59,585 nucleotides of DNA from NCBI GenBank assembly GCA_022925895.1, contig JAKSYS010000375.1, forward strand, positions 1 through 59,585. Direction: 5' to 3'. This document shows positions 19,400 through 30,066 of the stretch, piece by piece. This DNA is from Fragilaria crotonensis. Taxonomy: Eukaryota > Bacillariophyta > Fragilariophyceae > Fragilariales > Fragilariaceae. The translations under genes were made by a program, and so were the position numbers. The first letter of the stretch is position 1. The number at the start of each line of letters is the position of its first letter. The notes below the pieces were generated by a model. That model made no database searches and had not been told where the DNA came from. It saw nothing but the letters and a program-made list of their open reading frames with translations.

Positions 19400-22300
19400 C
19401 TCGGACCCAAAGCAAACACGAGCCCCATCATTTGGGACTCGGGCGCAAGCATTTCGATCACGCCCGACATCTCCGATTTCGAAGGCCCCGTCACGTCGCC
19501 CGGAACGATCACGCAGCTAAAGGCATCGCCAAGGTCTACAAATTAAAGGCCAAGGCGAAGTCACTTGGGCTGTCCACGATCAGCTTGGAAACCTTCGACT
19601 CCTCAAGGTCCCCGCGTTTCATGTTCCCAACATCAAAGTCCGACTCCTCTCGACGTCCAGTCTCCTCCAGACTTACCCTGACGAAACGATCACCATCGAA
19701 CCGAATCGTTTGACGCTCAGTGGCGTCCCGAACGACGTCAACCGAGGACCCGTCACTGCAAACGTCAACCCGCAGAACAATCTCCCAACGTCGGAAGCGT
19801 ACAACGCAACCGATCCTTTCAAGGCCGCCGACGCTCTCGTTTCGATTGTGAATACCGTTCACGAACGAAACCTCAACCTCAATGAAGCAGAGAAAGAATT
19901 GCTTCGTTGGCACTATCGTTTGGGTCACGTCGGCTTCAAGAAGGTCCAGTTCATCCTGCGTTCCGGCGTCGTCAGCAAAACGGAAGAAAGTCGCCGATTA
20001 CAAACCGCCGCATGTCGACTTACCTCGTTCCCAAAATGCGCCGCCTGCCAATATGGCAAACAACATCGACGTCCAATTCCTGGCACGACGCCTTCGTCTG
20101 TTGTCAAAGATAGAGCGCACGCTCTTAAAACAGACAATCTCCTCCCAGGCCAACGCATTTCGGTCGATCATTTTATTTGCAGCACTCGTGGACGTCTACT
20201 TACCTCCGCTGGAAAAACGAAACTCGACGACATGTATACCGGTGGTTGTATCTTCGTTGACCACGCCTCCGGGTTTATTTTTGTGGAGCATCAAGTAAGT
20301 TTGAACTCCCACGAAACGCTCAAGGCAAAAGAGAGTTTTGAGCGAATGTGTCGCAACACAGGAGTGACGCCGCAAGAGTATCTCGCCGACAACTCAAAAA
20401 CGTTCACGTCCGCTGAGTTCTCTCGCAACCTCGCCGAGTTCCAACAAGTCATCCGATTCGCCGGCGTCGGTGCTCACCATCACAATGGGATCGCCGAACG
20501 CAACATCCGAACCATCATGGCGATCGCACGAACCATGATGCTGCATTCGGCCATCCATTGGCCGGATGTCGCCGACCCCACACTTTGGCCCCTCGCCGTC
20601 AAGCATGCTGTGTTCCTAGTGAATCACATGCCTGACCCACGAACTGGCCTTTCCCCGCACGACGTCTTCACAAAGACTCGTTGGGAGCAAAAGAAATTGA
20701 TGGATGTCCACGTTTGGGGATGTCCAGTTTATGTCCTCGACAAAATGATCTCGGACGGCAAGAAATTGCCACGTTGGACTCCTCGCTCAACTCGCACCGT
20801 CAACCTCGGATTCTCCGACAAACACGCCAGCTCGGTCCCTCTTGTCTTGAATCCTCAAACGGGGTACATCACTCCGCAGTTTCACATCGTCTTTGACGAT
20901 TGGTTCGCAACTGTTCCCGCTTCCGCCGACGACCTTCCGAACTTCAACGATGATTGTTGGCAACGAATGTTCCGAGACTCGACGTTCCAATACGTCCTCG
21001 ACGACGAAGACGAAGAAAGGTTGATTGCTGGCTCCACCGACTACGAGCAAGCGAACGAACTGCTCTCCCAGATGCAACGCGTCGCAACCGCTCTCGACAA
21101 CGCGACTCCTCCGCAGGTTCTCCCAGTCGCTCCGCCTCCGCTGTCAACTCCGTTGCCGCCTCCAAGGGAGCAAATCGCGACGCCACCACCAGTCGTTGTG
21201 CCTCCTCCTCCCGCCACTCCGTTGCTGACTCCAAGGGAGGCGACTCCGCAACCGCCTACGCCAATTGCGCCTCAACTCCCAACTCCAACTCCAGTCAAAC
21301 TCTTCCCATCGTCGCCGACTTTAATTCGTCCTGCGAACGAAAGCGATAAGAAAGTGAGCGAGCAACCAATCGCTCCAAAGGCAACAAAAGCAAAGAGCAC
21401 ACCCGTTAAACACGAACCTCGTCGCTCCACTCGCAATCGTTCGGCACCTGTCCGCCTCGGATACGACGGACAGCAAGGACACGGTTACATTGCCGAATTC
21501 GATGGAACCTCCCTCGAATGGCTGTACAACGAAGTCGCCGAGTGTCTTTCGCCACCTCCCTCGTCGTATAAGGCAAGTGTCAGCGATCCTGACACTCTGA
21601 GCTTCAACGAAGCGATGGCGGATCGCGACAACATCGAAAAATGGCTGAAGGCTGCAAACGACGAAATTCAAAGTTTGCAGAAAAACGGTACATGGATCGA
21701 AGTGCCGATCACGGAAGCCAAGACTCGAATTTTGCCCGGTACTTGGGTGTTTCGTCGCAAACGTACTCCCGATGGTACTATCAGTAAGTACAAGGCACGC
21801 TACTGTGTAAGAGGCGATCTCCAAGAAAACGTTCAGGAGACTTTTGCCCCAGTCGTGGCTTGGAGTACTGTACGGTTGTTCCTAGTTCTTTCACTAACTT
21901 TGAACTGGAAAACTTGCACCATCGACTTCAGCAGCGCGTTCGTTCAAGCCCCGCTTTCGGATCCAGTCTGGATCCATTTGCCACGTGGATTCCACTCTCC
22001 GAGAGGCCACGCCACGTGCCTGCGACTTTTGAAAAGCCTCTACGGCTTGAGTGTGGCGCCACGACTTTGGTACCAACACTTGTCGGAGGCCTTGCGCGAG
22101 GAAGGCTTTAAAGCCTGCGCGAACGACCCGTGCCTACTCTACAAAGACACAATTATGGTTGTTCTCTACGTTGACGACTTAGGTATTGCCTATCGCGACC
22201 AAAGCGACCTCGACAAGCTCTTCGCCAACCTGGAAGCGAAGAATTTAAGTTTACTCGCGAGGGCACGTTTACTGACTTCCTCGGCATCAATTTCACTCGC

Positions 22301-23152
22301 GACGCTACGAATGGCACGCTCGTTGACTCAGAAGGCCTCATCCAGAAAATCAAGGAAGCGACTGGCATGTCCGACAGCAATTACAACTGGACGCCAGCCG
22401 CTCAGGCCGCACGGAATCGACCCGATGGACCTCCCATGACGGAAACGTGGAGCTACCGTTCCATCGTCGGCATGCTCCTCTATTTGTCCACAAACACTCG
22501 CCCCGACATCGCGTTTGCCGTCAGCCAGGTCGCCAGGTTCTGCCACAACCCGAAACGAAGCCACGCGTCCGCCGTCAAGACTCTCGTTCGATACTTGCAT
22601 CGCACGAGCGACATGGGCATGATTGTCAAGCCCACCGGCACCTGGATCTCGACTGTTACGTCGACGCCGACTTCGCAGGCCTTCATGGCCGCGATCCCGA
22701 TCGTTCTCCGACCTCCGCGAAGTCTCGAACTGGGTACATCATCACGCTCGGCGGATGTCCCATTTTGTGGTCTCACCTCCAAAGTGAGATTTCCTTGTCC
22801 ACGCTCGAAGCCGAATACTCCGCTCTCAGCTCCGCGATGCGTACGCTCTTGCCTCTCCGTTCCATGCTCCAGGAAGTCGCCTCCGGCATCAAACTTCCTC
22901 GCACGTTCACGTCGACGATCAAGTGTCAAGTCTTCGAGACACAATAACGCGCTTCTTCTCGCCGTAAACCAACGCATCACCAACCGCACGAAGTACTTCC
23001 AGGTGAAGTGGCACTTCTTCTGGCAGCACGTGCGTGATGGCACGGTCGCCATCGTGAAGGTCGACACTCAGGAGCAGTGGGCAGATTTTCTTACGAAAGG
23101 ACTAAATCGTGAGAGTTTCGAACGCGTCCGCAAACTGGTCCAAGGATGGTAA
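19400..23152 (+). pseudogene. pol of copia element 1: protease, integrase, reverse transcriptase, RNase H
   Basis: The protease motif IWDSGASISITPD lies near 19430. The main frame 19710-22439 carries the integrase zinc region (H..H..CAACQYGK) and the D-D-E core (ISVDHF, YLADNSKTF, HNGIAERNI). It continues into a proline-rich linker and the RT (LPGTWVFRRKR, FSSAFVQAPLSDP, VVLYVDDLG near 22160). After about 22230 the frame is lost and reading continues in two other frames. These hold WSYRSIVGMLLYLSTNTRPD and the RNase H segments (CYVDADFAG, LSTLEAEYSAL, TNRTKYFQVKWHFF). The stop is at 23152. The protein would process, copy and integrate the element; as given it is not functional. Confidence 0.9.
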
Positions 23153-23263
23153 CGGCCACCCAAACCCTTGTGTCTCTTGTTCAAACTGTAACCCTCGTTT
23201 GACTCGTATATATTTTAACTGACGTTTTGTGTTTTGTTTCAGCATTCATGGATGAAAGGGAGA

Positions 23264-23576
23264 ATTGAAACCTACGCTGCACTGGACTGCGATGCCATCG
23301 TTGTACTGTGCTACTGTGAGGTCATCCATCGAAATGTGAAACATGATACGCTGTACTGTCCGGTCTCTAACTAATTTCGTACGAACTACCCGAAATGTCA
23401 AATGCCATTTGACACGTTCGACGAGTTTGTCGTTCATACGATCGAGTGCCGAATTTTACTGTAGCTTATAATTTCTCAGAACGTACTTTGTGTGAAACCT
23501 TCCTACAGTAATTTTCCTACGGTACTACGTACTATTTTCTACGATTAGAGTATCATCTCCGGTGATAGTCTCAAGT
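23264..23576 (+). repeat. 3' LTR of copia element 1
   Basis: It follows the purine-rich tract and ends with TCTCAAGT at 23576. It matches the 5' LTR with three substitutions that I found in the gap-free part. Confidence 0.9.
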
Positions 23577-23751
23577 AGAACCAACGTTTCAGCATGAACG
23601 CGATAGTATCTTGTGTGTACAGTAGGTCTACTACTCCTACACGCAGACGCAGGCACGCAACAGATGTGACGGCGTTTGGGCGCACCGCGATAAACCCTTA
23701 TGGTCCGTCCGTCTCACCCCAAAAAATCCAAAATGATACGAAAATAGATCC

Positions 23752-24150
23752 TTGAACACAGTGCGAATACATAAAAAATTAAAAAATATTAATCATGTAG
23801 GAGTATCTCACAAGACAATGGCAGTGAATGCCAAAAATGGCCATGGCGAGACTGCCCTGCATTGCGCTTGTCGTTATGGCCATACAGGTATTGTCGCTGA
23901 ATTGCTGCGCCGAAAGGGTGTGGATGTGAATGCCACTTGCGCTGATGGCGAGGTAGCACTTCTCTGGGCGAGCCCTTGCGATCGTGTGGATGTTGCATGC
24001 ATATTCTAGTAAGGAGTACTGTTTAAGCACGAGCCGATTGATGCCAATGCCAAGGGGGTTGATAGTGAGACAGTACGATTGTGCGCCAGTAAAAATGGAT
24101 CTTTGGACTGGTTCAAGCATTGTCAAAACACAACAGGACTAATATGAATA
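23752..24150 (+). pseudogene. Ankyrin-repeat remnant
   Basis: The frame 23752-24009 contains VNAKNGHGETALHCACRYGH, TGIVAELLRRKGVDVNA and ADGEVALLWAS, which are ankyrin repeat consensus blocks. After a stop at 24007 a related frame continues (IDANAKGVDSETVRLCASKN, then a stop near 24144). No start or complete domain is present. I read it as a fragment of a once longer ankyrin protein next to the retroelement. Confidence 0.6.
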
Positions 24151-24462
24151 CCGAAAGTGCCACCGGTATTCTGTGAAGGAAACCAATCGGACATCCCTGA
24201 GGCCTAGCTAGCAAGGGCCAGAGCTCCGCCTTGTGATATCTTTTCATGACGGTGTGTTTTAGTGCAGGTTGTGGATCAAGGCGAAACCATCGCTTTCCGA
24301 TTGAAGTTGTTGAGGCTGTGTCAGGCTATGAGAGAAACCTCACGAGATGCTCGTTGGCAAGCCAGTGCAGGAGCTCGCGTACGACATACTCAACCGATAA
24401 ATCCAATACATACCACGCTCAGGACTTCACACAACTCCGTGGTATCGCTTCTTCTTCATGAG

Positions 24463-26301
24463 TCACGGATTGGGTTGGTCGTCAGCTACGGGAGTGTAGT
24501 TACATGCCTTGTGCCACGTATTGAGGAACTGGCGAGCGACTGTCCCGCGATGGATTGCGCCTCGATAGGCTTGCTTCCCCATGTCCATCGCCTTGTGACT
24601 AAAGTGGACTGCTCGCATTCCGTTGGTCATCGAACAGTGTGCGCTCGTCCATTCTTCAACTTGAAGGATGTCGATACCGTTCACGACGTCGTACCTCTTG
24701 ATGTACATGTCTTCGCTTGTCTTATAGATTTCTGCAAGAGCCAGCATGTCAGACCAAGGAAGATGATTACGAAAGGCGTCCTTGGGACCATGTAGATTGA
24801 TGTGCTTTTGCTCCAGCGCATGCTTCTGGATGGACTGTCCAATCCTTTTTGCTATCCGAAAATACTCTGATGCGCTCCCGGACACGAGAGCCGGAACGTG
24901 CCCAGCCCAAACAGTGAGCTCGCCATCAAAAGGAAGTTTGCGACCGTGGCGAAGGAAATGATTGAGAGGAAATGTATCATAATCTGCCATGAAGCCACCA
25001 CCAACCGCTGCCATGGCGATCCAGCGAATATAACCTGCAAACATCAACCGTGTGAGGAATTCACGCTGCAGGGGGTGCTATCAGTAAAATTCTAACCTGC
25101 CCGTTTACTTACATGCCATGTTGTATGTACCAATGTGTTTGGGATCGACCACCAGCTCGACAAGTGCATCAAACTCGGGTAGACCGCGTGCATCAGACTC
25201 GTTCAGGACAAATGGTTCCCAGCCAGCATCGAACCAAGCCTTTTTCCAGTTTTCGAGTAAACTTGCATCTGCATCATCGGTCATATCTGTCACGGCCTTT
25301 TCATAATAGGTGTACATGATTGGTCTCTCAACATCACCTTGATCTTTCGTCGCACGCCGTTCTAAGGTAGGCAATTGTGGTGCGATCTTTTGGTGAGGAA
25401 GTCCACTAGAGGACTGTAGCCCCTGATCGACAGTTTCAGAATGTATCAGTGCATGCTGGTTACTCTCTTGAAGTTGGTTTGATCCTGCAGAGCGAAATTG
25501 AGTGGGAGCTACAACCTCCTGGTTCCTGCTTTCCTGAAAAATCTGCTGTGGTAGCGGTCGACTTGCTGACCCGACCAGGTGTTGTTGTTGCGACGACAGT
25601 GGTTGGCTGTCTCCTTGCGGAGGCAATACGACTTCAGTATCGTCCGCAGTTTCAGAATGTATCAGTGCATGCTGGAAACTCTCTTGAACTTGGTGCGATC
25701 CTGCAGAGCGAAATTGAGTGGGAGCTACAAGCCCCTGGTTCCTGTTTTCTTGAGACATCAGCTGTGGTAGCGGTCGACTTGCTGACCCTACTAGGTGTTG
25801 TTGTTGCGACGACAGTACGACTTCAATATCTTCCGGCGACGATACTTGCTGATGAGGTGTCTGCCAGGATGGAGTCAATTCTTGAAACGAAGCGTCCTTT
25901 GCAACTGTCCTTCCCTGACTGTCCCAACCACGTGCATATTGTTCTTCATCCGAAAGTCGTCGGTGCGTCCTTCTCGTTCGAAGACCATCCCCTTGTGGAT
26001 ATGACTCCTGCAATCTACGATAGGTTGCATGTTCGAGAGCTACCCGCACATTCACATCATCATTCATCAACGGGATTTCACTAGCTTGATATCTGAATCT
26101 TGCGAATCCACACCAGACGACACAGCTGATACATAATAGCAAGCCCACTAAAGAAGTAGAGTATCGTCTCCGTCGCGTCGTTGCGTCGCGAAGGGTGACT
26201 GCAACTATCATGGCCGACAATCGATCGGAATGTTTCATGTCATGGTTATTACTCGTCCATGCTGTAACGTTATTAGTCGAGTCTGGAGGTCGAGAGGTCA
26301 T
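24463..26301 (-). CDS. DXD glycosyltransferase-like protein, paralog 2 (long stalk)
   Basis: Two exons, 26301..25113 and 25034..24463, joined across a 78-nt GTAAGT-CAG intron, give 586 residues. The ATG at 26301 (MTSRPPDSTNN) is preferred over the upstream frame extension. A signal anchor (LVGLLLCISCVVWCGFARF) lies near residue 55. A long Gln/Ser-rich luminal stalk follows with a 72-residue internal duplication (SSQQQHLVGSASRPLPQ occurs twice). Then comes the family block: RPIMYTYYEKA, WKKAWFDAGWEPFVLNESDA, the spliced YNMACYIRWIAM, and GGGFMADYDTFPL with the DXD motif. The C-terminal part has AVHFSHKAMD, also seen in paralogs 3 and 4. It is probably a Golgi enzyme; the substrate is unknown. 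Confidence 0.75.
25035..25112 (-). other. GT-AG intron in DXD glycosyltransferase paralog 2
   Basis: GTAAGT at 25112, TTTGCAG ending at 25035, 78 nt. Splicing joins YNMA to CYIRW, matching the unspliced paralog 4 (YNKMCIWRW). Confidence 0.88.
25430..25840 (-). repeat. Internal 216-bp tandem duplication in a coding stalk
   Basis: GCATGCTGG and the following about 160 bp at 25451 recur at 25667 (offset 216 bp = 72 codons). The block includes AGCGAAATTGAGTGGGAGCT and ends near GTTGTTGTTGCGACGACAGT. Being a multiple of three, it keeps the frame. Confidence 0.85.
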
Positions 26302-27338
26302 TATAAAGAGAGGGCAAGGGATTGAATTGCGAAGCACGTATTGGTTACAATGGTTTTGGTATGAATACAAATATGTATGCATATATATGTAGCTCAAAAT
26401 ATTCTCTTAGCTTGTGTGACAGTGACTTGTGCCATGTCACTCGTAACCGTATGATTTGAGTACAGCTTGTATGTAGAGTACTACGGTAGTTCCTGATATG
26501 GTTCGGGTTAACGGAACCTAGCGACGCGCAAGTCGGCATAGGGTTCGGGTTAAGAACCAGGACGTAACCGTTACGGGGTACGCCCCCAGTAGGTAAGTGT
26601 CTAGTACGACACTGACTACTGCATAGTTCATCTATAAACGGTACAGCTACGCAGTGCTGTCTACCGCTACAGATGACGATACATGTACTATCTGTCGTTC
26701 TATCGCTACACGTATGTGCGAGAGACTGACTAGTATAAATATCGTGTGTCGTATAGTTGGCACTGTCTATTAGTTTATCGTTATGTACAGTAACGGTAAA
26801 CTCAGACGTGCGCGTACTATCGACGGGCAGAGGAAGTTGTGTGCGAAAGGTACTGTTGTACCGGTCGCCGTGTTGTGTTGTGTTGTCGTTATCGTTGTAG
26901 TGAGTACCGTCGTACTCACTACGTATATTTGTACAGCACGGTATATATGATGTCATGACGACGGCGGGTAAAAACTCGTCATGGTCGATCATCATCATCG
27001 TGCGAAAAATATGTGCAGTAAGTAAAAAGGGTGAGTGACACTAAATATGAAAAATTGACAATTGTGGGAAGAAATGAAGGGCGACCGAAATGAGAGGTCT
27101 GATTGAAGGGGAACTGTACTCCGGACTCCGGAGTATGCTCGTACATTTCTCGGAGCTCCGCAATCGTTGCTGGGAATCATCAGTCCAATCAATCCCCTGC
27201 ATGGGTTTGATGATTTAGTATAGCTATTAAGTGGTCCGAAACCATCTCTCTACGGTACACCGAAATTGAGTACTCGAAGATCGAACTTCGCCGTGCTATT
27301 CATTAATAGTTTTATACTTGAACATTGAACTGCATTCG
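26302..27338. other. Intergenic, no gene seen
   Basis: Only short, non-homologous frames. GGTTCGGGTTAA occurs twice (about 26507 and 26553). Nothing else is recognised. Confidence 0.4.
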
Positions 27339-28512
27339 TCAGTTCGAGTTCCCCACGCTCGAAGGAGCGATCAATGTATGTATTTTCTGCTCCACAACTC
27401 CTCTCACAGCCATGTCATTGACGGTTGTGGACACAGGACTTTGAGGGATGTCATGTGCAATCGGCTTGTTAAGAGACACCGGCTCGTCGACCACTATGCC
27501 GCGGCTTCTCAAGAGTAATCTGGCGTCCCTGACAAAAGGCTTGCGGTTTCCGCAACTGCTCATCCATTGCTCCATAAACTGAGATGCAACCTCTGCCCGG
27601 TTTCGAACAGACCACCCCTTCGGCAATCTTCCTTCTTTTAACGCTCGTTTCACTGGAGTGTGGGCAAAGTGCACTGCTCGCATGCTTTGCGGTGTATGTT
27701 CACCACAATCAATGTCATTCCAACTTGACGCATTAAAGACAGTTTGAGTTACAGACCAGTCTTGCATAAAGGCATCGGGCTTCTCGTGAGCCAAGGCGGC
27801 CAGGGCCTTTTGGTCTGAGTTTATCTCGTGTTCTGATGCGTATTCAATCATCTCACGCCCTACTCTCAACCATTCATCACGTGATCCAGATACGAGACTT
27901 GGGCACAGCCTATTGTGAAGCGTCAAGTTCCCATTGTTCGGAAGAGTGCGACCATCGTCACGAAAATCATGAAGTGGAAAGACATCATAATCACTCATCC
28001 ATCCACCCCCGACATACGCAAGTGCCAACCATCTCAAGAAACAAAGTTGCTGATGGGTGTAGCACGTGAGTCAGTGATGAAAACATTTCGGGAAAGCAAC
28101 ACATTCAACTTCGTACAACACTTACATTGTAAGCGCCAGCTCCTGTCTTTTCCACCAACGGCGCCAACTTGGCATAATCAGGGTGCTGCTGAGCGTGCGT
28201 TTCGTTCAAGACCACTGCACGCCATCCTGCCTGCGTCCACGATCGCACCCAGAATTGCAACAATCTCGAATGATCCATATGTGCCATGCCAGCAGGCATG
28301 GGCACATCCGAAATTTCAGAGTAAAAGGTGTACATAATGGGGCCTTTCTCTTGGTCTGACGACAAGGCCAATCTTCGTTGCAGAAACGAGATGTTGCAAA
28401 GGATTGCCATGGACACTAGCGTCACAAGGATCAGTGGACGCTCAAGACGCCGCCTTCTCGTGGTGGCCTTCTTATCTGCTGTCTGTACCGGAATCTGGTA
28501 TGGACGCAACAT
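27339..28512 (-). CDS. DXD glycosyltransferase-like protein, paralog 3
   Basis: Two exons, 28512..28126 and 28049..27339, with a 76-nt GTAAGT-CAG intron, give 365 residues. The signal anchor is RPLILVTLVSMAILCNISF (about residues 25-43). The family block has GPIMYTFYSEI, WVRSWTQAGWRAVVLNETHA, the junction YNQLCFLRWLALAY and GGGWMSDYDVFPL (DXD). NGNLTLHNRLCPSLVSGS and AVHFAHTPVKRALKEGRLPK follow. Its intron lies a few codons from that of paralog 2, which suggests an old shared intron with a shifted border or independent gain. A secretory-pathway sugar transfer is inferred. Confidence 0.77.
28050..28125 (-). other. GT-AG intron in DXD glycosyltransferase paralog 3
   Basis: GTAAGT donor at 28125 and CATCAG acceptor ending at 28050, 76 nt, phase 0. 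Splicing restores YNQLCFLRW. Confidence 0.85.
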
Positions 28513-29207
28513 GCTACTGTAGTATAAGGCAATCCAATACTCTCAATAGAACGAAGGCTCGATTGTTGGTGTGGTTGTTGTTATGTAAGCATCCCGCTGG
28601 GAACCTGTTTGAATTGAGAATGACCGAAAAATCGGGCATAGACATACTGACATAGATTTTGGGTATGTCAGCATGTCAGCTTCCATTCTGAGAGGACACT
28701 ATGCCAGGTGACAGCAAGAAAATCTGGACCTGAGAGTAAGTTTGCGTGTCTCAGTCACTACTGTGACATACTGTAGTACAATGCGAATGTGCATTGCGAC
28801 GTTCGACTTTTGATTATATCTTACTGCGATTGGATGACCCTGACAGCAGTCACGAGTCACGACTGTGTGCGTGTACCTGTGACACGAGATGAGAACTATC
28901 CCGTTCGTGAAATCGATCTTCGGACAGAATGACAGGCAATCGTGTGTAGCATGTACTGTACAGTATACTCGCTATCATACGTGTGCTACATGCACCTGCT
29001 ACAACGATGCATAATGTACCAAACACCACGTAGAAACACCTTGTAGCACTATCGACGTATATCTTGTTCGGAGTTCAGATCCATCATCCGAGCATCATGT
29101 TGCGATTTGTGGTCTGGAGTTAATCGATCGAATATCTCAAATCTCAAGACTTCGCGTCTGCTTCTCATTGCACGAAGCAAACGAGAACACCTCCACTCCC
29201 TATTCTT
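28513..29207. other. Intergenic between divergent genes, no gene seen
   Basis: Separates paralog 3 (minus) from the DJ-1 gene (plus), so it should hold both promoters. No element I can name with confidence. Confidence 0.4.
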
Positions 29208-29320
29208 ATGGTTCGCATCGTGACCTCCCTTCTGGTTTCGTTGCTTTGGCCATTGCCAGTCGATCATACGCCTTTGTCGCACCAAGTCGATCCAAGGTTA
29301 TATCCACGTCCTATCTCAGT
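29208..29320 (+). other. Relic or frameshifted plastid targeting presequence upstream of DJ-1
   Basis: The ATG at 29208 opens MVRIVTSLLVSLLW, a signal-peptide core. The DJ-1 frame over the next bases reads ALAIASRSYA then FVAPS, which fits the signal cleavage site and the Phe-containing A-F-V-A-P transit motif of diatom plastid proteins. The two parts are one base out of phase. Confidence 0.55.
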
Positions 29321-29941
29321 ATGTCTACCAAGCGTGTCCTAGTTCCCATTGCTGATGGAAGCGAAGAGATCGAAACAACCTGCATCACCGACACTTTAGC
29401 TCGATTCGGGGCGAGTGTCGTTGTAGCGTCAGTTATGCCGGACCTAGTATGCACCATGAGCAGAGGAATCAAGGTAAGGTAGGAGCTATTGACACAACAT
29501 ACTATTGGCATTGATTTTTCTGATGACGTATGCTAGATCATGGCGGATGTCTCCATTGATGACGCAGCGAAGGAAGAATGGGATTTGGTGGCCCTTCCAG
29601 GAGGCATGCCTGGAGCAGAACACTTGCGAGATTCAGCCCCATTGATTCAGCTCCTGGAAAAGCAGAACAAGGCTGGGAAGATGTACGGAGCTGTTTGCGC
29701 ATCCCCAGCCGTCGTCTTGGCATCCAATGGTTTGGTCACTGATGGTGCCACATGCTACCCTGCGCCAGTATTTCGCGATGCTTTGACTAGTCCTGTTGAT
29801 GACGACGTTGTTGTCAAGGATAACTTAACGACGTCGAAAGGACCAGGAACGAGCTTGAAGTTTGCGTTGATGCTTGGAGAGCAGATGTATGGAAAGGAAA
29901 AGGCTGACGAGATTGCAAAAGCCATGTTGGTAGAACGCTAG
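29321..29941 (+). CDS. DJ-1/PfpI family protein (PARK7-like)
   Basis: Two exons, 29321..29473 and 29537..29941, with a 63-nt GTAAGG-TAG intron, give 185 residues, the usual DJ-1 length. The start MSTKRVLVPIADGSEEIET contains the conserved glutamate that contacts the active cysteine. GAVCASPAVVLAS holds the nucleophile elbow cysteine (DJ-1 Cys106), and LPGGMPGAEHL is the typical glycine loop. Family members act as oxidative-stress sensors, chaperones or glyoxalase/deglycase-like enzymes; which applies here cannot be told. The frame stays open upstream of 29321 and reads IASRSYAFVAPS, a diatom plastid presequence motif, but without an in-frame ATG (see findings). As written it is a cytosolic protein. 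Confidence 0.9.
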
Positions 29942-30066
29942 AAGTGTATGCAATTTCACCGTCATGGAAGTAGGAGTAGATTGATGATCCCACACTCTCA
30001 ACCCTTCACGCTTGCGTTGATGGTTAGTGAGCAGATAGTAGTAGACATCGATTGATAATCCCACTT

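Larger units (their letters stand above)
16450..23576 (+). mobile_element. Ty1/copia LTR retrotransposon, element 1 (gag-pol frameshifted)
   Basis: A complete element by structure: LTR, primer-binding site, gag with CCHC knuckle, protease DSGA motif, integrase, reverse transcriptase with YVDD, RNase H, purine-rich tract (GATGAAAGGGAG at about 23251-23262), LTR. The order protease-integrase-RT-RNase H defines the copia superfamily. The LTRs differ at three bases I found plus a variable left end, so insertion was recent. The coding region is nevertheless split by several frameshifts (about 17.2, 17.4, 17.6-17.87, 19.0-19.55, 22.23, 22.63 and 22.93 kb). I find no clean target duplication, so outer borders are good to about 10 bp. 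GC-rich third positions set it apart from element 2. Confidence 0.93.

Noticed and set aside
25449-26084. 211-codon plus-strand open frame
   Set aside because: It is antisense to the stalk and anchor of glycosyltransferase paralog 2, whose motifs, ATG and splice sites are convincing. Repeats in the antisense frame merely mirror the stalk duplication.
26500-26570. GGGTTCGGGTTAA repeats as telomere-like or tRNA B-box sequence
   Set aside because: Only two copies, not the TTAGGG unit, and no cloverleaf can be drawn around them.
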